Positions 16,723 to 25,281 of a stretch of 64,000 bases of DNA are shown one piece after another. The first letter of the stretch is position 1, and every line of letters starts with the position of its first letter. Source of the DNA: Cyclobacteriaceae bacterium. GTDB taxonomy: Bacteria; Bacteroidota; Bacteroidia; Cytophagales; Cyclobacteriaceae. Below the pieces are notes generated by a model. That model saw nothing but the letters and a program-made list of their open reading frames with translations. It did not search any database and was not told the origin of the DNA. Made by a program: the position numbers and the translations under genes. The DNA lies in assembly GCA_028285685.1 (NCBI GenBank), contig JANQOR010000023.1, forward strand, positions 245,111-309,110, read 5' to 3'.

Positions 16723-17778
16723 CTAATTGTACTTTTTCTGGAAGACTGTTGGGGTAATACCTGTACTGTTTTTGAAAAACCTTGTGAAGTGATTTGCTTC
16801 TTCGAAATGAAGTTCGTGCGCTATTTCCTTGACGCTCAAACCCTGCTTTAGTCTTTGTTTTGCCGAGGCAACGAGTTCATCTCTGATAAGAAGACCAAGT
16901 GAAGTGTTTAGATGCTTTTTGACTTTCCTGGACAAAGTCTTGATGGAGAGATTCATCTGACCCGCATAAAATTCAAGCGAGTGCTTTTCTTTATGAAATG
17001 CTCGAATGAGTTCAAATACATCTTCAGCGAAGCGATTTCTTCCTTCATAAGTAGAAGCTTTCCTGAACTCGACGGGTTGCTGTCCGGTTTCGCGCTTGAA
17101 GAACCTGTTGAAATATGCTGGGTCTTTAAAACCTTTTTCATAGGCAACTTCCTGTATTGTTTTGTCCGTGAAGGCAATGTCTTTTTTGCTCTCGAGCACC
17201 ATTTTGTTAGCCCATAAGCGTTTGATTGATAGCCCCAACTTATTGCGAAACAAATCGTGGACGTGGTACCCGTTCAGACTCAGAAGATCTACAATTTCCT
17301 GCGAAGAGAGATGGTTGACATAATGCTCGTCTATCAGTTCTTTAACGTCGAAAATGACCTGATACTCCTCTTGGGCAGCACCAAAAGGATTCTGACAAAA
17401 CCATTGATCGGAGGAAACATCGATGATGTCCTTTTTGACTTTTCCAAGTACGGTACTATCTAAGAATTGCTGACAATCCTCACATTCCTGGTAGTTGATG
17501 TAGCCAAGGGAGACCAGGTGTTTGAACAAAACTCGCACTTCCTGGCTTTTAAAAAGGTCTGAATCTTCAAATTCAATCCGTCTGACTACGAAATTGTCCG
17601 ATAAGAACTTTATATACTGACCCTTGTCAAGGTAGATCAGCTTGTCATGCCAGTCCAGGTAAGATTTAAAATCTACTTCTATAGATCCATTGCCTTCCAG
17701 AATATGAAACAAGGAATGTCTATTGATGAAATAGACCTTATTGAGTTCGGGGTGGAACTTGTTTACACAAGATTTCAT
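16723..17778 (-). CDS. AraC-family regulator with two tandem HTH domains
   Basis: A 351-residue protein with a roughly 140-residue N-terminal sensor region containing a CEDC Cys pair (near 118-121), followed by two complete AraC-type DNA-binding domains: about 145-243 (IQEVAYEKGFKDPAYFNRFF) and about 255-351 (VKEIAHELHFEEANHFTRFF). A single AraC module already contains two HTHs, so this protein has four. Tandem modules could contact direct repeats or two operators. It lies directly upstream of and co-oriented with the NTF2/YHS/TAXI operon. Length and domain pattern are unusual for AraC proteins. Confidence 0.85.
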   Translation of the reverse strand: MKSCVNKFHPELNKVYFINRHSLFHILEGNGSIEVDFKSYLDWHDKLIYLDKGQYIKFLSDNFVVRRIEFEDSDLFKSQEVRVLFKHLVSLGYINYQECEDCQQFLDSTVLGKVKKDIIDVSSDQWFCQNPFGAAQEEYQVIFDVKELIDEHYVNHLSSQEIVDLLSLNGYHVHDLFRNKLGLSIKRLWANKMVLESKKDIAFTDKTIQEVAYEKGFKDPAYFNRFFKRETGQQPVEFRKASTYEGRNRFAEDVFELIRAFHKEKHSLEFYAGQMNLSIKTLSRKVKKHLNTSLGLLIRDELVASAKQRLKQGLSVKEIAHELHFEEANHFTRFFKNSTGITPTVFQKKYN

Positions 17779-18090
17779 CAGCAGATTTAGATTCTATTGG
17801 TCAAGTTACTTTATTGTTTCTGTGTGTCAGGTAGTGGCCCTTTGAAAATAGAGCCACATGTCGTGATTGCTGCATCCAGCAAACTTCCTCGCCATGATGA
17901 ATCATAAGTGAAGCTTTTTAAGTCTCAAAATTCAGGGAATAGCTCCGAGGCTTGACTATATAATAAGGACAATAAATTGTACTTTTTACAAGAAGTCGTT
18001 GGCACTAGCTTCGTCTTTTGAGCTCACATGATAGCGACCAAGGTTGCGTTTCCTCCACAGCGAACTATCGACACAAAGCCTTACAGTTTG
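17779..18090. other. Intergenic region, nothing recognised
   Basis: The 312 bases between the AraC start and the end of the 18091 gene hold no credible ORF, strong hairpin or repeat that I can see. The part next to 17778 presumably contains the AraC promoter. Confidence 0.5.
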
Positions 18091-18951
18091 TCAGTTTTTG
18101 ATTTGAATGTTATAATGAAACGTTAAAACCCGCAAGTGCCATAAGCTTAAGGTTTGCTTAGCCAAAATTTTTCCACCTCTTGAATTGATGGTTAGTTTAT
18201 CTCTAAACGATCTAATGTACCTAGACCAATACTGGTCTTTTGAATCGACCAACAAGAAGTAAAAACCAGGGTCGCCAAATCTTCTACCCGAAGAATTGAG
18301 AATGAATTCACCATCCTCTTCTACAGTTGGTGACATGATTACGGTAGCATTGCCATTAGGTAATGGAAATACAGCTTTGACACAGGTCTTTCGAGAGGGT
18401 AATGTGCAAGTACTGTATATTCCTGAATAGAGGACTTTGCCACTGGAACCAAAAGTTCGGTACCATATAACATACTTTACCTCTTGTGAATTTGATTCTC
18501 TAAGTGTTATTATTTCACTAGTTATTTCATTTGAATTTTCAAGGCTGTCAGTTGGAACATTTAGTTGTTTAATTCTTCTGCTAAATAAGGTGTTGACAAG
18601 TTTTCCAAGTATTCTGAAAAGAGGGTTCCACGTAACTCTTAAATTCAAATTATACTGACCGGTCTTCTCGTAAAAATCTTTGACATCTTCTGAAAGTAGG
18701 GCGTAGCTTTCCTCAGATAATTCAAGTTCTTCGAAAGAAGATACCAGTCCATGCGAGGTGCTGTTTCTTTCAATTATTAAATTCTCATCCTCAGCAAGCT
18801 TTTTCACGAAATCATCAGCAATGAAGCCTAATTTTCCAAATGGCCCCATTAACCATGAGGCGTCTTCAGGCGCAATTTGCTTCCCTGAAATAATCACCCA
18901 TTGTTGCGTGATCCAGTCTTGAAATTTCTGAAATGGCTGAGCGAAGTTCAC
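18091..18951 (-). CDS. Hypothetical protein downstream of CrtA-like gene
   Basis: A 286-residue protein with a GTG start ten bases after the stop of the CrtA-like gene. No signal peptide or clear membrane helix. The N-terminal half is acidic/helical; the C-terminal half (about 155-260) is beta-rich (VIWYRTFGSSGKVLYSG, GDPGFYFLLVDSKDQYWSRY). Similarity to any family is not recognised. Tight spacing implies co-translation with the monooxygenase-like protein, so a role in the same reaction or in lipid/polyketide binding is possible but unproven. Confidence 0.7.
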   Translation of the reverse strand: MNFAQPFQKFQDWITQQWVIISGKQIAPEDASWLMGPFGKLGFIADDFVKKLAEDENLIIERNSTSHGLVSSFEELELSEESYALLSEDVKDFYEKTGQYNLNLRVTWNPLFRILGKLVNTLFSRRIKQLNVPTDSLENSNEITSEIITLRESNSQEVKYVIWYRTFGSSGKVLYSGIYSTCTLPSRKTCVKAVFPLPNGNATVIMSPTVEEDGEFILNSSGRRFGDPGFYFLLVDSKDQYWSRYIRSFRDKLTINSRGGKILAKQTLSLWHLRVLTFHYNIQIKN

Positions 18952-18961
18952 TTTATTGAAG

Positions 18962-19657
18962 TCACTTTTCTGGAATAAAATTTTTGCGTCCCCTCCACGC
19001 TCCGTGTTCAGAAATGGGTTTAAACCTCAAGGTGGTAAACTGCCAGTGAAAGTCTTTTCTGTCCCTTTCTTTCATGGCATTTAAGTGACGCCTTGGTAGG
19101 TCAACCGAACTTCTGCCATGGACCATTTTTACCATGTCCTTTTGTGTCTTCCATATAGAAAATGTTGAAACAGTTCTTGGCAGTCTTGTGGCTGCTAAAG
19201 CCAGAGTCGTCGCTGGGTCATCGCGAACCAGCTTTTCAACCGGCCTTCCCCAACGGACAAATCTTGGTACCTGGAAGAGTTTCATGCGCGCGAGGGTGAA
19301 GGCAACTACCGGTGCTTCAGGATCGTCAAGTTCATTACTTTCATTGGGGATTTTGAATTGGTCTATGCTGCCCCATTGTCTTAAAAAGGTCATTCTGATA
19401 TGCCAACCATCAACCAGGACTTTTCCCACCTTATGTTGCTTCAGAAATCGCTCAATAGCTGATTCATCCTGCCACTGAGCAAAAACAACCAATTGACGTA
19501 GTAATATTCGTTTTGTTGAAAAAAGTGGCGAACCCAAAGTCATGCACTGCATGCATTCTGCATGAATCAATCCATCTTCAGGTTTAGGAGGGAACCAGAT
19601 CGCTTTGAATGCTGTGGCTAAATCTGTCTTGACAAGATGAACAGTAAATATGCTCAT
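18962..19657 (-). CDS. Spheroidene monooxygenase (CrtA)-like protein
   Basis: A 231-residue protein starting at the ATG at 19657 (an in-frame GTG lies nine bases upstream). The segments LARMKLFQVPRF, ALAATRLPRTVSTFSIWKTQKDMVKMVHG and the basic FRPISEHG-like end match the pattern of the CrtA-like monooxygenase family, which has an ABM/dimeric ferredoxin-like fold and a conserved TSTFSxW segment. No other carotenoid gene is nearby, so the substrate need not be a carotenoid. It heads a two-gene unit with the 18091 product. Confidence 0.72.
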   Translation of the reverse strand: MSIFTVHLVKTDLATAFKAIWFPPKPEDGLIHAECMQCMTLGSPLFSTKRILLRQLVVFAQWQDESAIERFLKQHKVGKVLVDGWHIRMTFLRQWGSIDQFKIPNESNELDDPEAPVVAFTLARMKLFQVPRFVRWGRPVEKLVRDDPATTLALAATRLPRTVSTFSIWKTQKDMVKMVHGRSSVDLPRRHLNAMKERDRKDFHWQFTTLRFKPISEHGAWRGRKNFIPEK

Positions 19658-19751
19658 ATGCAACACAAGTTAGCAAGGCGCACTGATTATATGTAACCGG
19701 AAATTTTACTTGATGGACATCTCATCCTGCATTGCTTATTTCCAAACCTGA

Positions 19752-19772
19752 GCGCGAGCATGTTGCTCGTGC
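19752..19772. repeat. REP-like hairpin, copy 1
   Basis: Arms GCGCGAGC and GCTCGTGC around ATGTT. The same core occurs at 26233-26253. It sits in the 210-base gap between the CrtA-like gene start and the DMT exporter stop. Such extragenic palindromes are often dispersed in many copies in a genome. Confidence 0.6.
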
Positions 19773-19867
19773 ATTCGAGTTTTGAATGGACTAAGCTAAA
19801 GCAGGTACTAGTAAAGCTGAGAAAGTACAAATGAATCAGAGAAAAACTGAAGTACTTTTTTCACTAA

Positions 19868-20755
19868 TCAACCAGCAAGATAGACAAGACAACTTCCAAC
19901 GATCGAGATAAGAATTCCCGCTATTTTGGTCGGTGTCAAGCTTTCACCCAAAAGTTTGTAGGCAAAAAATACACCTAGCACTATACTTAGTAGTCGAAGC
20001 GCTCCTACGTAGGACGCCTTGCTCCCCATGAGAGCAATAAGCACTAACATGTAAGAAATAGTGTTGAGGAAGCCAGCCAGAATGGATTTAAGCCTACTTA
20101 CCCGCCATTCAACCTTTAGTTCTTCTAATGAAATCTTTTTTTTAAGAAACTTACCTAAGACAAAAACTCCGAATAAAGCTCCAATCAACGAGTTATATAG
20201 ATAGTAGTAGAGAAATGGGTGCACGATCGATACTGAGATCTTATCCCATAATGTATATCCTGCTAGTGCCAAAGCCGCCAGGATTGCATAGATGCTGCCC
20301 TTGTTTTGCATGCCTTCCAGGAATCTTTTCCATCCGGTGCTATCAAAGGATTTTACGTGCATGAGCAAAATTCCAATGAGGATAAGCGTAATGGCAATAA
20401 ATCCTGCGGAATCGATCCTTTCCTCTATGAACAAATAGGCAAGCAACGGAAGAAAAAGTATACTGGATCGTGAAATGGGATAGACCAGAGAGAAGTCCCC
20501 GGATTTATATGCTTTGGTAAGAAAGATGTAGTTGAGGAGTCCAAGTGAAGATGCAACGATGATCAGAATGAGGTAATCGCTGTCAAGTTGAGTTGAACTC
20601 AAAAAGTAAAGAGCCGGCGCCAGGAAAATGACAACTTCGGCAAGTTTGCTCATCAGTGTGAAGACATACTTGTTTAGCGATGATTTAAGCAGATAATTCC
20701 AATAAGCGTGGGTTACACAAGAGATTATTATCAGAACAAATGGGATGGTATCCAT
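19868..20755 (-). CDS. EamA/DMT-family transporter
   Basis: About 295 residues and ten hydrophobic segments arranged as two EamA repeats (about 1-140 and 150-293), the usual layout of drug/metabolite transporters. Residues such as VYPISRSSILFLPLLAYLFIEER and the second-half LLSIVLGVFFAYKLLGESLT are family-typical. I use the ATG at 20755; a GTG two codons upstream is possible. Divergent from the aminotransferase operon with 226 bases between, so a metabolite exported could relate to that pathway. Substrate unknown. Confidence 0.87.
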   Translation of the reverse strand: MDTIPFVLIIISCVTHAYWNYLLKSSLNKYVFTLMSKLAEVVIFLAPALYFLSSTQLDSDYLILIIVASSLGLLNYIFLTKAYKSGDFSLVYPISRSSILFLPLLAYLFIEERIDSAGFIAITLILIGILLMHVKSFDSTGWKRFLEGMQNKGSIYAILAALALAGYTLWDKISVSIVHPFLYYYLYNSLIGALFGVFVLGKFLKKKISLEELKVEWRVSRLKSILAGFLNTISYMLVLIALMGSKASYVGALRLLSIVLGVFFAYKLLGESLTPTKIAGILISIVGSCLVYLAG

Positions 20756-20981
20756 TGACACAAATCAATTGGATGCTGTATGGACCGTCAATTTATTTCC
20801 ATGAAAGTGACCAATGAAGACAATAAAAGAATCCTTATGTAGCTGAAGCCAGCGTTCAGATACCAGCAAGGAGGCCGAAAAAACTCCATTAGGCCAATTG
20901 CTTAAAATTCTTCATGTATTCCATCAAATATTCTATTAGCTGGGACAACGGACCAAGACTTATGTTTGGGCTCTACAGCAT

Positions 20982-22196
20982 ATGAAAGTCAAATTGTCAT
21001 CGAGAGCAAAGTCAGTAGAGCCATCCGCCACATCTGGAATGACGGCAAAAGCAGAAGCGCTGAGATCTAAGGGAAAGGAGGTTTTAAGCCTCTCTCATGG
21101 TGAGCCTGATTTTAAAACTCCGGACCACATATGTACTGCAGCGAAGCAGGCAATTGATTCTGGAAGTTATTTCAGCTACCCGCCAACAGGTGGCTACCTT
21201 GAGCTTAGGAAGGCGATTGCAGAGAAATATGTGATCGAGTATAATGTCGGGTACAGACCTGAAAATGTGGTGGTTTCGAATGGTGCTAAGCAGGCTATTT
21301 CAAATCTAATGCTGACCCTGTTGACTGAAGGTGATGAAGTAATTGTCTTAGCACCTTATTGGGTTAGCTATGTAGCTCAAATACGAATTGCTGGCGGCAA
21401 TCCGGTGATCGTAAAGGGGGACTTAAAAAATGACTTCAAGGTTGATCCCAACCATATTGAAAGAGCAATCAACGGTAAAACGAGAGCAATTATTTTTTCA
21501 TCCCCAAGTAACCCCACCGGACTTGTATATTCAAGAGAAGAGCTTACTCAACTATCCCAACTAGTTTCTCAATACCCTGATTTGCTTGTTATCGCAGATG
21601 AGATCTATGAACACATTAATTATTCGAAGGATCGAGTTTGTTTTGCCTCCCTTCCTGGTATGCTAGATCGAACCATCACTGTGAATGGTTTTAGCAAAGG
21701 CTATGCGATGACTGGCTGGCGTGTCGGGTATCTCTGTGCACCTGACCAAATTGCCTCCGAGATAATAAAACTGCAGGGCCACCTATCATCCTCCAATTGC
21801 TCCATCTCACAGCAGGCGTCAATTGCAGCCCTGAAACATGACTTGAGGTGCGTGAATGAAATGGTTAGCGAATACGCGAAGCGTAGAGATTTGATTCTAT
21901 CACTATTAAGTGGGATTGAAGGCATCAAAGTCAACAAGCCCTTAGGAGCCTTTTATGTTTTTCCCGATGTCAGTAGTTACTACGGACTTCAACACCCATT
22001 CAAAGTCGAGAATTCGAAAGATATGTGTGAGTTTTTGCTAGCTGAAGCTCATGTTGCGGTTGTTCCAGGCATTTCGTTTGGTGAGGATCGTTGCATACGG
22101 ATTTCTTACTCCGTTTCTGAGGAAACGCTCCGTGAGGCAATTCGGAGAATAAAGCTGGCACTAAAAAAATTAACCGAGGAGGCGACGGTACAGTAG
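20982..22196 (+). CDS. Class I/II PLP-dependent aminotransferase (AspC-like)
   Basis: A 404-residue fold-type I aminotransferase. Visible cofactor residues: SPSNPTG with Asn177, ADEIY with Asp206, and the Schiff-base Lys239 in NGFSKGYAMTGWR; the substrate-carboxylate Arg is in RCIRISYS near 386. The length and motifs match aspartate-type enzymes of class I-beta. It starts a rightward operon with a HIT-like and a phosphonatase-like HAD protein (gaps of 23 and 2 bases). Amino acid specificity cannot be read from sequence alone, and the operon suggests a dedicated pathway rather than housekeeping aspartate metabolism. Confidence 0.92.
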   Translation: MKVKLSSRAKSVEPSATSGMTAKAEALRSKGKEVLSLSHGEPDFKTPDHICTAAKQAIDSGSYFSYPPTGGYLELRKAIAEKYVIEYNVGYRPENVVVSNGAKQAISNLMLTLLTEGDEVIVLAPYWVSYVAQIRIAGGNPVIVKGDLKNDFKVDPNHIERAINGKTRAIIFSSPSNPTGLVYSREELTQLSQLVSQYPDLLVIADEIYEHINYSKDRVCFASLPGMLDRTITVNGFSKGYAMTGWRVGYLCAPDQIASEIIKLQGHLSSSNCSISQQASIAALKHDLRCVNEMVSEYAKRRDLILSLLSGIEGIKVNKPLGAFYVFPDVSSYYGLQHPFKVENSKDMCEFLLAEAHVAVVPGISFGEDRCIRISYSVSEETLREAIRRIKLALKKLTEEATVQ

Positions 22197-22219
22197 TTTC
22201 AATTATAACAAACCTTAAT

Positions 22220-22705
22220 ATGTCACTTATTTACGATTCAAAAAACTTTACGGTCGAAGCAGTCGACAACCCACTGGTCGATCGGAGAGATGGCGGCCAC
22301 ATTGTAATTAATCCGAGGAAACGTGTAGTTGATCTTCAAGCGCTGAAACCACCTCAGGCCATCGAACTAATAAGACTGTTGATGGTGGTTGGACAGGCGA
22401 TGACCAGGATCTTAAACAAAAATGGAGTCGATATAGGACGGATAAATTATCAGGACAATGGGAATTGGGGAGTTTTTAAGGAGGAAGGTCCATACCAACA
22501 CTTTCATCTTTTAGGACGAGCCAAGAGTGCCGTGAACCAAAAGTATGGCCAGTCATGTCACTTTCCACATATAGATGATCATCCCGAGCAATATGCGTCC
22601 TTGAAACCATTGACTGCAAAGGATGTTAGAGGCATTCGAAATGAGATTGAGCAAATGCTCGCCCAGGAAGAATATTTAGATAAGAATTGGAGACTATATA
22701 ACTGA
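22220..22705 (+). CDS. HIT-like hydrolase/transferase
   Basis: A 161-residue protein with HIT-family features: NPLVDRRDGGHIVINPRKR (17-35), a helix, then QHFHLLGRA with His94 and His96. In HIT proteins a HxHxH triad hydrolyses nucleotide phosphodiester or phosphoramidate bonds; only two of the histidines are placed canonically here and the third position is Leu, so activity may differ. A later CHFPHIDDH segment is His/Asp-rich and may bind metal. Second gene in the aminotransferase operon. Confidence 0.75.
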   Translation: MSLIYDSKNFTVEAVDNPLVDRRDGGHIVINPRKRVVDLQALKPPQAIELIRLLMVVGQAMTRILNKNGVDIGRINYQDNGNWGVFKEEGPYQHFHLLGRAKSAVNQKYGQSCHFPHIDDHPEQYASLKPLTAKDVRGIRNEIEQMLAQEEYLDKNWRLYN

Positions 22706-22707
22706 TC

Positions 22708-23370
22708 ATGAAAATCGAAGCAATATTATTTGATGTAATAGGAACGACGGTGAAAGAGCGTGTTCCGGGAACTATTTCGCTGTGCATGCAATCCGCATTT
22801 GAAAACAATGGAGTTGTGGTTGACAAGAGTGTAATTGATCAGAATAGAGGGAAGGATAAAGTTGAAATGATCAATAATGTTCTAGATAGCTGCAACTTTT
22901 CGAGGCAGAAGTCGCTTCCGATATTTGAAGATTTTAAGGAGAGAGTGAAGGACAGCTTTAACAATTTTGCGCCAATGGAAAATGTGGTCGAAGTTTTTGA
23001 TACAGTAAAAAGAAACGGAATAAAGTTGGGTATTGGAAGTGGTTTACCTAAAGACCTGTTTGATGAGCTCCTCTTGTATTTACAGTGGGGAAAGGAGACG
23101 TTTCATTACATCGGAGTTTCAAGTGAGTTAGGTAAAACAAGACCTGATCCTGCTATGATACTTGATATGATCAAATCTTTAAAATTGCAGGGGGGCTCCA
23201 ATTTCCTCAAGGTTGGAGACACTGTTGCTGACGTCATGGAAGGGAAAAATGCAGATGTAAAAACAGCCGCAGTTCTGTCTGGCACCCAGACTGCAAGTAA
23301 ACTTTCCGAGGCGAATCCTGATTATCTTCTCGACAAGATCGAAGAGGTGTTGACATTGATGAAGTACTAG
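22708..23370 (+). CDS. HAD hydrolase, phosphonatase-like
   Basis: A 220-residue HAD-superfamily protein with a C1 cap. Motif I reads LFDVIGTTV: the nucleophile Asp9 is present, but the usual second Asp (+2, general acid) is Ile, as in phosphonatase-like members, which use DxAGTT. Motif II region (GIGSGLP), a TRPDP Lys/Arg segment and GDTVADV motif IV are present. Starts two bases after the HIT gene. A carbon-phosphorus cleavage role would be consistent with family, but no phosphonate transporter or phnW-like neighbour confirms it. Confidence 0.82.
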   Translation: MKIEAILFDVIGTTVKERVPGTISLCMQSAFENNGVVVDKSVIDQNRGKDKVEMINNVLDSCNFSRQKSLPIFEDFKERVKDSFNNFAPMENVVEVFDTVKRNGIKLGIGSGLPKDLFDELLLYLQWGKETFHYIGVSSELGKTRPDPAMILDMIKSLKLQGGSNFLKVGDTVADVMEGKNADVKTAAVLSGTQTASKLSEANPDYLLDKIEEVLTLMKY

Positions 23371-23383
23371 CTCAAGTTTTTCA

Positions 23384-24280
23384 TCAATCAGTAGGTTGCA
23401 GGAGTTGAATTTTTTCAACGAATCTTTGCAATGGTTTTGGTGTAGTCTCTGATTTCAGTGTTGCAACATACCACCTTCTTTTGAGTCCTCCTTTTCCAAG
23501 TTTTATAGGAATAATTTCAGTTCGATTGAGATACGGCTTCACTAACCACCTTGCCATAACCGCAATTCCCAGGCCCTCTCTGACCATTTCGATCACAGTC
23601 TCCGTCAATTGAATGTACAATATCTTTTTTGGTGTCACCTTTTTCGGCTTTAGAAATTGATCATAGAAAACACTCCTCTTCAAATGCTCAGAATGTGTTA
23701 TATATGTCACGTTCTTAAAGTCATCCGCCGAAAGATATTTTCTGTGCGCAAGAGGATGATCAGATGGTACCAATGCAACCACGTCATCAGCAAATAAATT
23801 TGCATAGGTGATATTATTATCTTGAGCCTTGCGACAAACAATTGCTATGTCTACTTGACCATTGAGCAAGAGCTCATCTGGAGATCTTGTTCCTGTTGAT
23901 CTTAATCTGAATTCCACATTTGGATACTCTCTCTGATGCTGTTTTAAGATTTTTGGTAGCCAGTGGAAGCACGTATTGCTCTCTGCAATAAGTCTGATGG
24001 TTCCAACTTCTCCCTTCAGCTGAGTTTCAATTTCTCTAGAAAATCCTTCTACTTCTCCCAGAATTCTATTGGAATATGATAGCATCAATTCCCCGGTTTC
24101 TGTCAGGATCAGCTTTTTGTTGACCCGATTGAAAACCTTTGTGCCCAGCTGTGTTTCTATTTCCTTTAGCTGATAGCTGAGTGCCGGTTGAGTGAGAAAC
24201 AGTTTTTCCGAGGCTTTTGCCAAAGTCCCTTCTTTGGCAATTACGGATACAAGCTTGAAGTATTTCAATTCTAAATACAT
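23384..24280 (-). CDS. LysR-family transcriptional regulator
   Basis: A 298-residue LysR-type protein: N-terminal winged HTH (about 1-60, LAKASEKLFLTQPALSYQLKEIE) and a type-2 periplasmic-binding-like effector domain (about 88-290). It is convergent with the aminotransferase/HIT/HAD operon (13 bases apart at the 3' ends), so it is a plausible but unproven regulator of it. Length is normal. Confidence 0.9.
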   Translation of the reverse strand: MYLELKYFKLVSVIAKEGTLAKASEKLFLTQPALSYQLKEIETQLGTKVFNRVNKKLILTETGELMLSYSNRILGEVEGFSREIETQLKGEVGTIRLIAESNTCFHWLPKILKQHQREYPNVEFRLRSTGTRSPDELLLNGQVDIAIVCRKAQDNNITYANLFADDVVALVPSDHPLAHRKYLSADDFKNVTYITHSEHLKRSVFYDQFLKPKKVTPKKILYIQLTETVIEMVREGLGIAVMARWLVKPYLNRTEIIPIKLGKGGLKRRWYVATLKSETTPKPLQRFVEKIQLLQPTD

Positions 24281-24402
24281 AAAACGGTTATAGTCGTATA
24301 AGCGGATGCTGTGAGGCTGTTACATAAGCGAATCAAATTAACGATAATTTGACATTTGAAATGAATGCTTCAAATAAGTAGAAATAGCCAGTCGAACTGT
24401 TA

Positions 24403-24723
24403 CTATCCCTGATTGGGTTCCGAAGTGTAAAATTCGATTTTCAGTCCATCCGGATCATCGATCGAGAGGTTCTTGATCCCAATTCTATCTCTGTATTTTT
24501 TAAGTTCAACCCTACCCATGTCAAACCCGATATGTTCTACTCCAATTCTATATTTTGGATTCGAGTAGATGGACAAATGAATTGGAGGTTGATCAATGAT
24601 CCAGTCCAATTGATCATGCGTCATTCTGTTTGGGGTTCGTCCTAGCAACTCGCTGTAGAATTTTCTTCCTTCTTCAAAGTCTGACACGTTTATTGCCACG
24701 TGAACTCTTGTTGTATTCTTCAT
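24403..24723 (-). CDS. VOC-family (glyoxalase-like) protein
   Basis: A 106-residue single-domain VOC protein. I use the ATG at 24723 (MKNTTRVHVAINVSDFEEG); the longer frame from 24852 has an implausible N-terminal extension. Strands HVAINVSDFEEGRKFYSELLG and IGVEHIGFDMGRVELKKYRDR and the ending DDPDGLKIEFY follow the VOC beta-alpha-beta-beta-beta module, with likely metal or substrate positions at His8 and the terminal Glu. It resembles the short CadI/ArsI-type members but lacks their Cys pair. Function not assigned. Confidence 0.78.
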   Translation of the reverse strand: MKNTTRVHVAINVSDFEEGRKFYSELLGRTPNRMTHDQLDWIIDQPPIHLSIYSNPKYRIGVEHIGFDMGRVELKKYRDRIGIKNLSIDDPDGLKIEFYTSEPNQG

Positions 24724-24899
24724 TCTCACAAAGTAGAATTTTACGGTAACATAATCTGAAAGAATGCATGAATTAACTAAATGCATTGCATAAGGAAAAT
24801 TGATGATGCTTTTACGACTTCTCAGTCCATCTTTAACGTACAAGCATTTCATAGAAATTGATCAATAACTAAAGGACAAAAACCAAAGGAATCAAGGAG

Positions 24900-24931
24900 A
24901 TGAAGACTATTCAAGATGAAGACTATTCAAA
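24900..24931 (+). repeat. Perfect 16-bp tandem duplication at the lipoprotein start
   Basis: ATGAAGACTATTCAAG occurs twice head to tail (24900-24915 and 24916-24931, the last base differing by context), so two ATGs 16 bases apart are in different frames. Only the second opens the 120-codon gene; the first opens a 26-codon frame. Confidence 0.7.
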
Positions 24932-25278
24932 TTATTCAAATACTATTTATCGTAGTTGCCATTCTTGGGTGCTCAGATAATGAAGTCATTACGGCGGTTA
25001 ATATTCGGCTAGCAAATGCAAGTGATGTAGACTTTAGAGATATGACCTTTAATGGTGAGGATTTTGGAGATTTAGCTCCTGGAGAAAAATCTGAATACAG
25101 AGCGTTTGAACGTTCATATAGTTATGGTTCTGTGAGCATAATAATCGAAGGGGAGAGGTTTGGTTGGCAGCCAAATGACTTTGTGGGAGAAGAACTGCTG
25201 GCAACTGGAGATTACACATTTGAGTACAGCTTTGATCCCGTTACACGGATTTTGACAGATAAACTAGTGAGGGATTAA
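24916..25278 (+). CDS. Small lipoprotein
   Basis: A 120-residue protein with a lipoprotein signal (MKTIQIIQILFIVVAILGC, Cys19). The mature part is acidic and beta-rich with Gly-Asp turns, and no domain is recognised. It ends three bases before the haloalkane-dehalogenase-like gene, so the two are co-translated. It was probably affected by a recent 16-bp duplication spanning the start codon. Likely anchored in the outer or inner membrane facing the periplasm. Confidence 0.75.
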   Translation: MKTIQIIQILFIVVAILGCSDNEVITAVNIRLANASDVDFRDMTFNGEDFGDLAPGEKSEYRAFERSYSYGSVSIIIEGERFGWQPNDFVGEELLATGDYTFEYSFDPVTRILTDKLVRD

Positions 25279-25281
25279 ATT

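Noticed and set aside
20982-23370. 2-aminoethylphosphonate degradation (phnW/phnX) operon
   Set aside because: The aminotransferase has AspC-like motifs and there is no phosphonate transporter or phnX with a complete active site; only a phosphonatase-like HAD is present.
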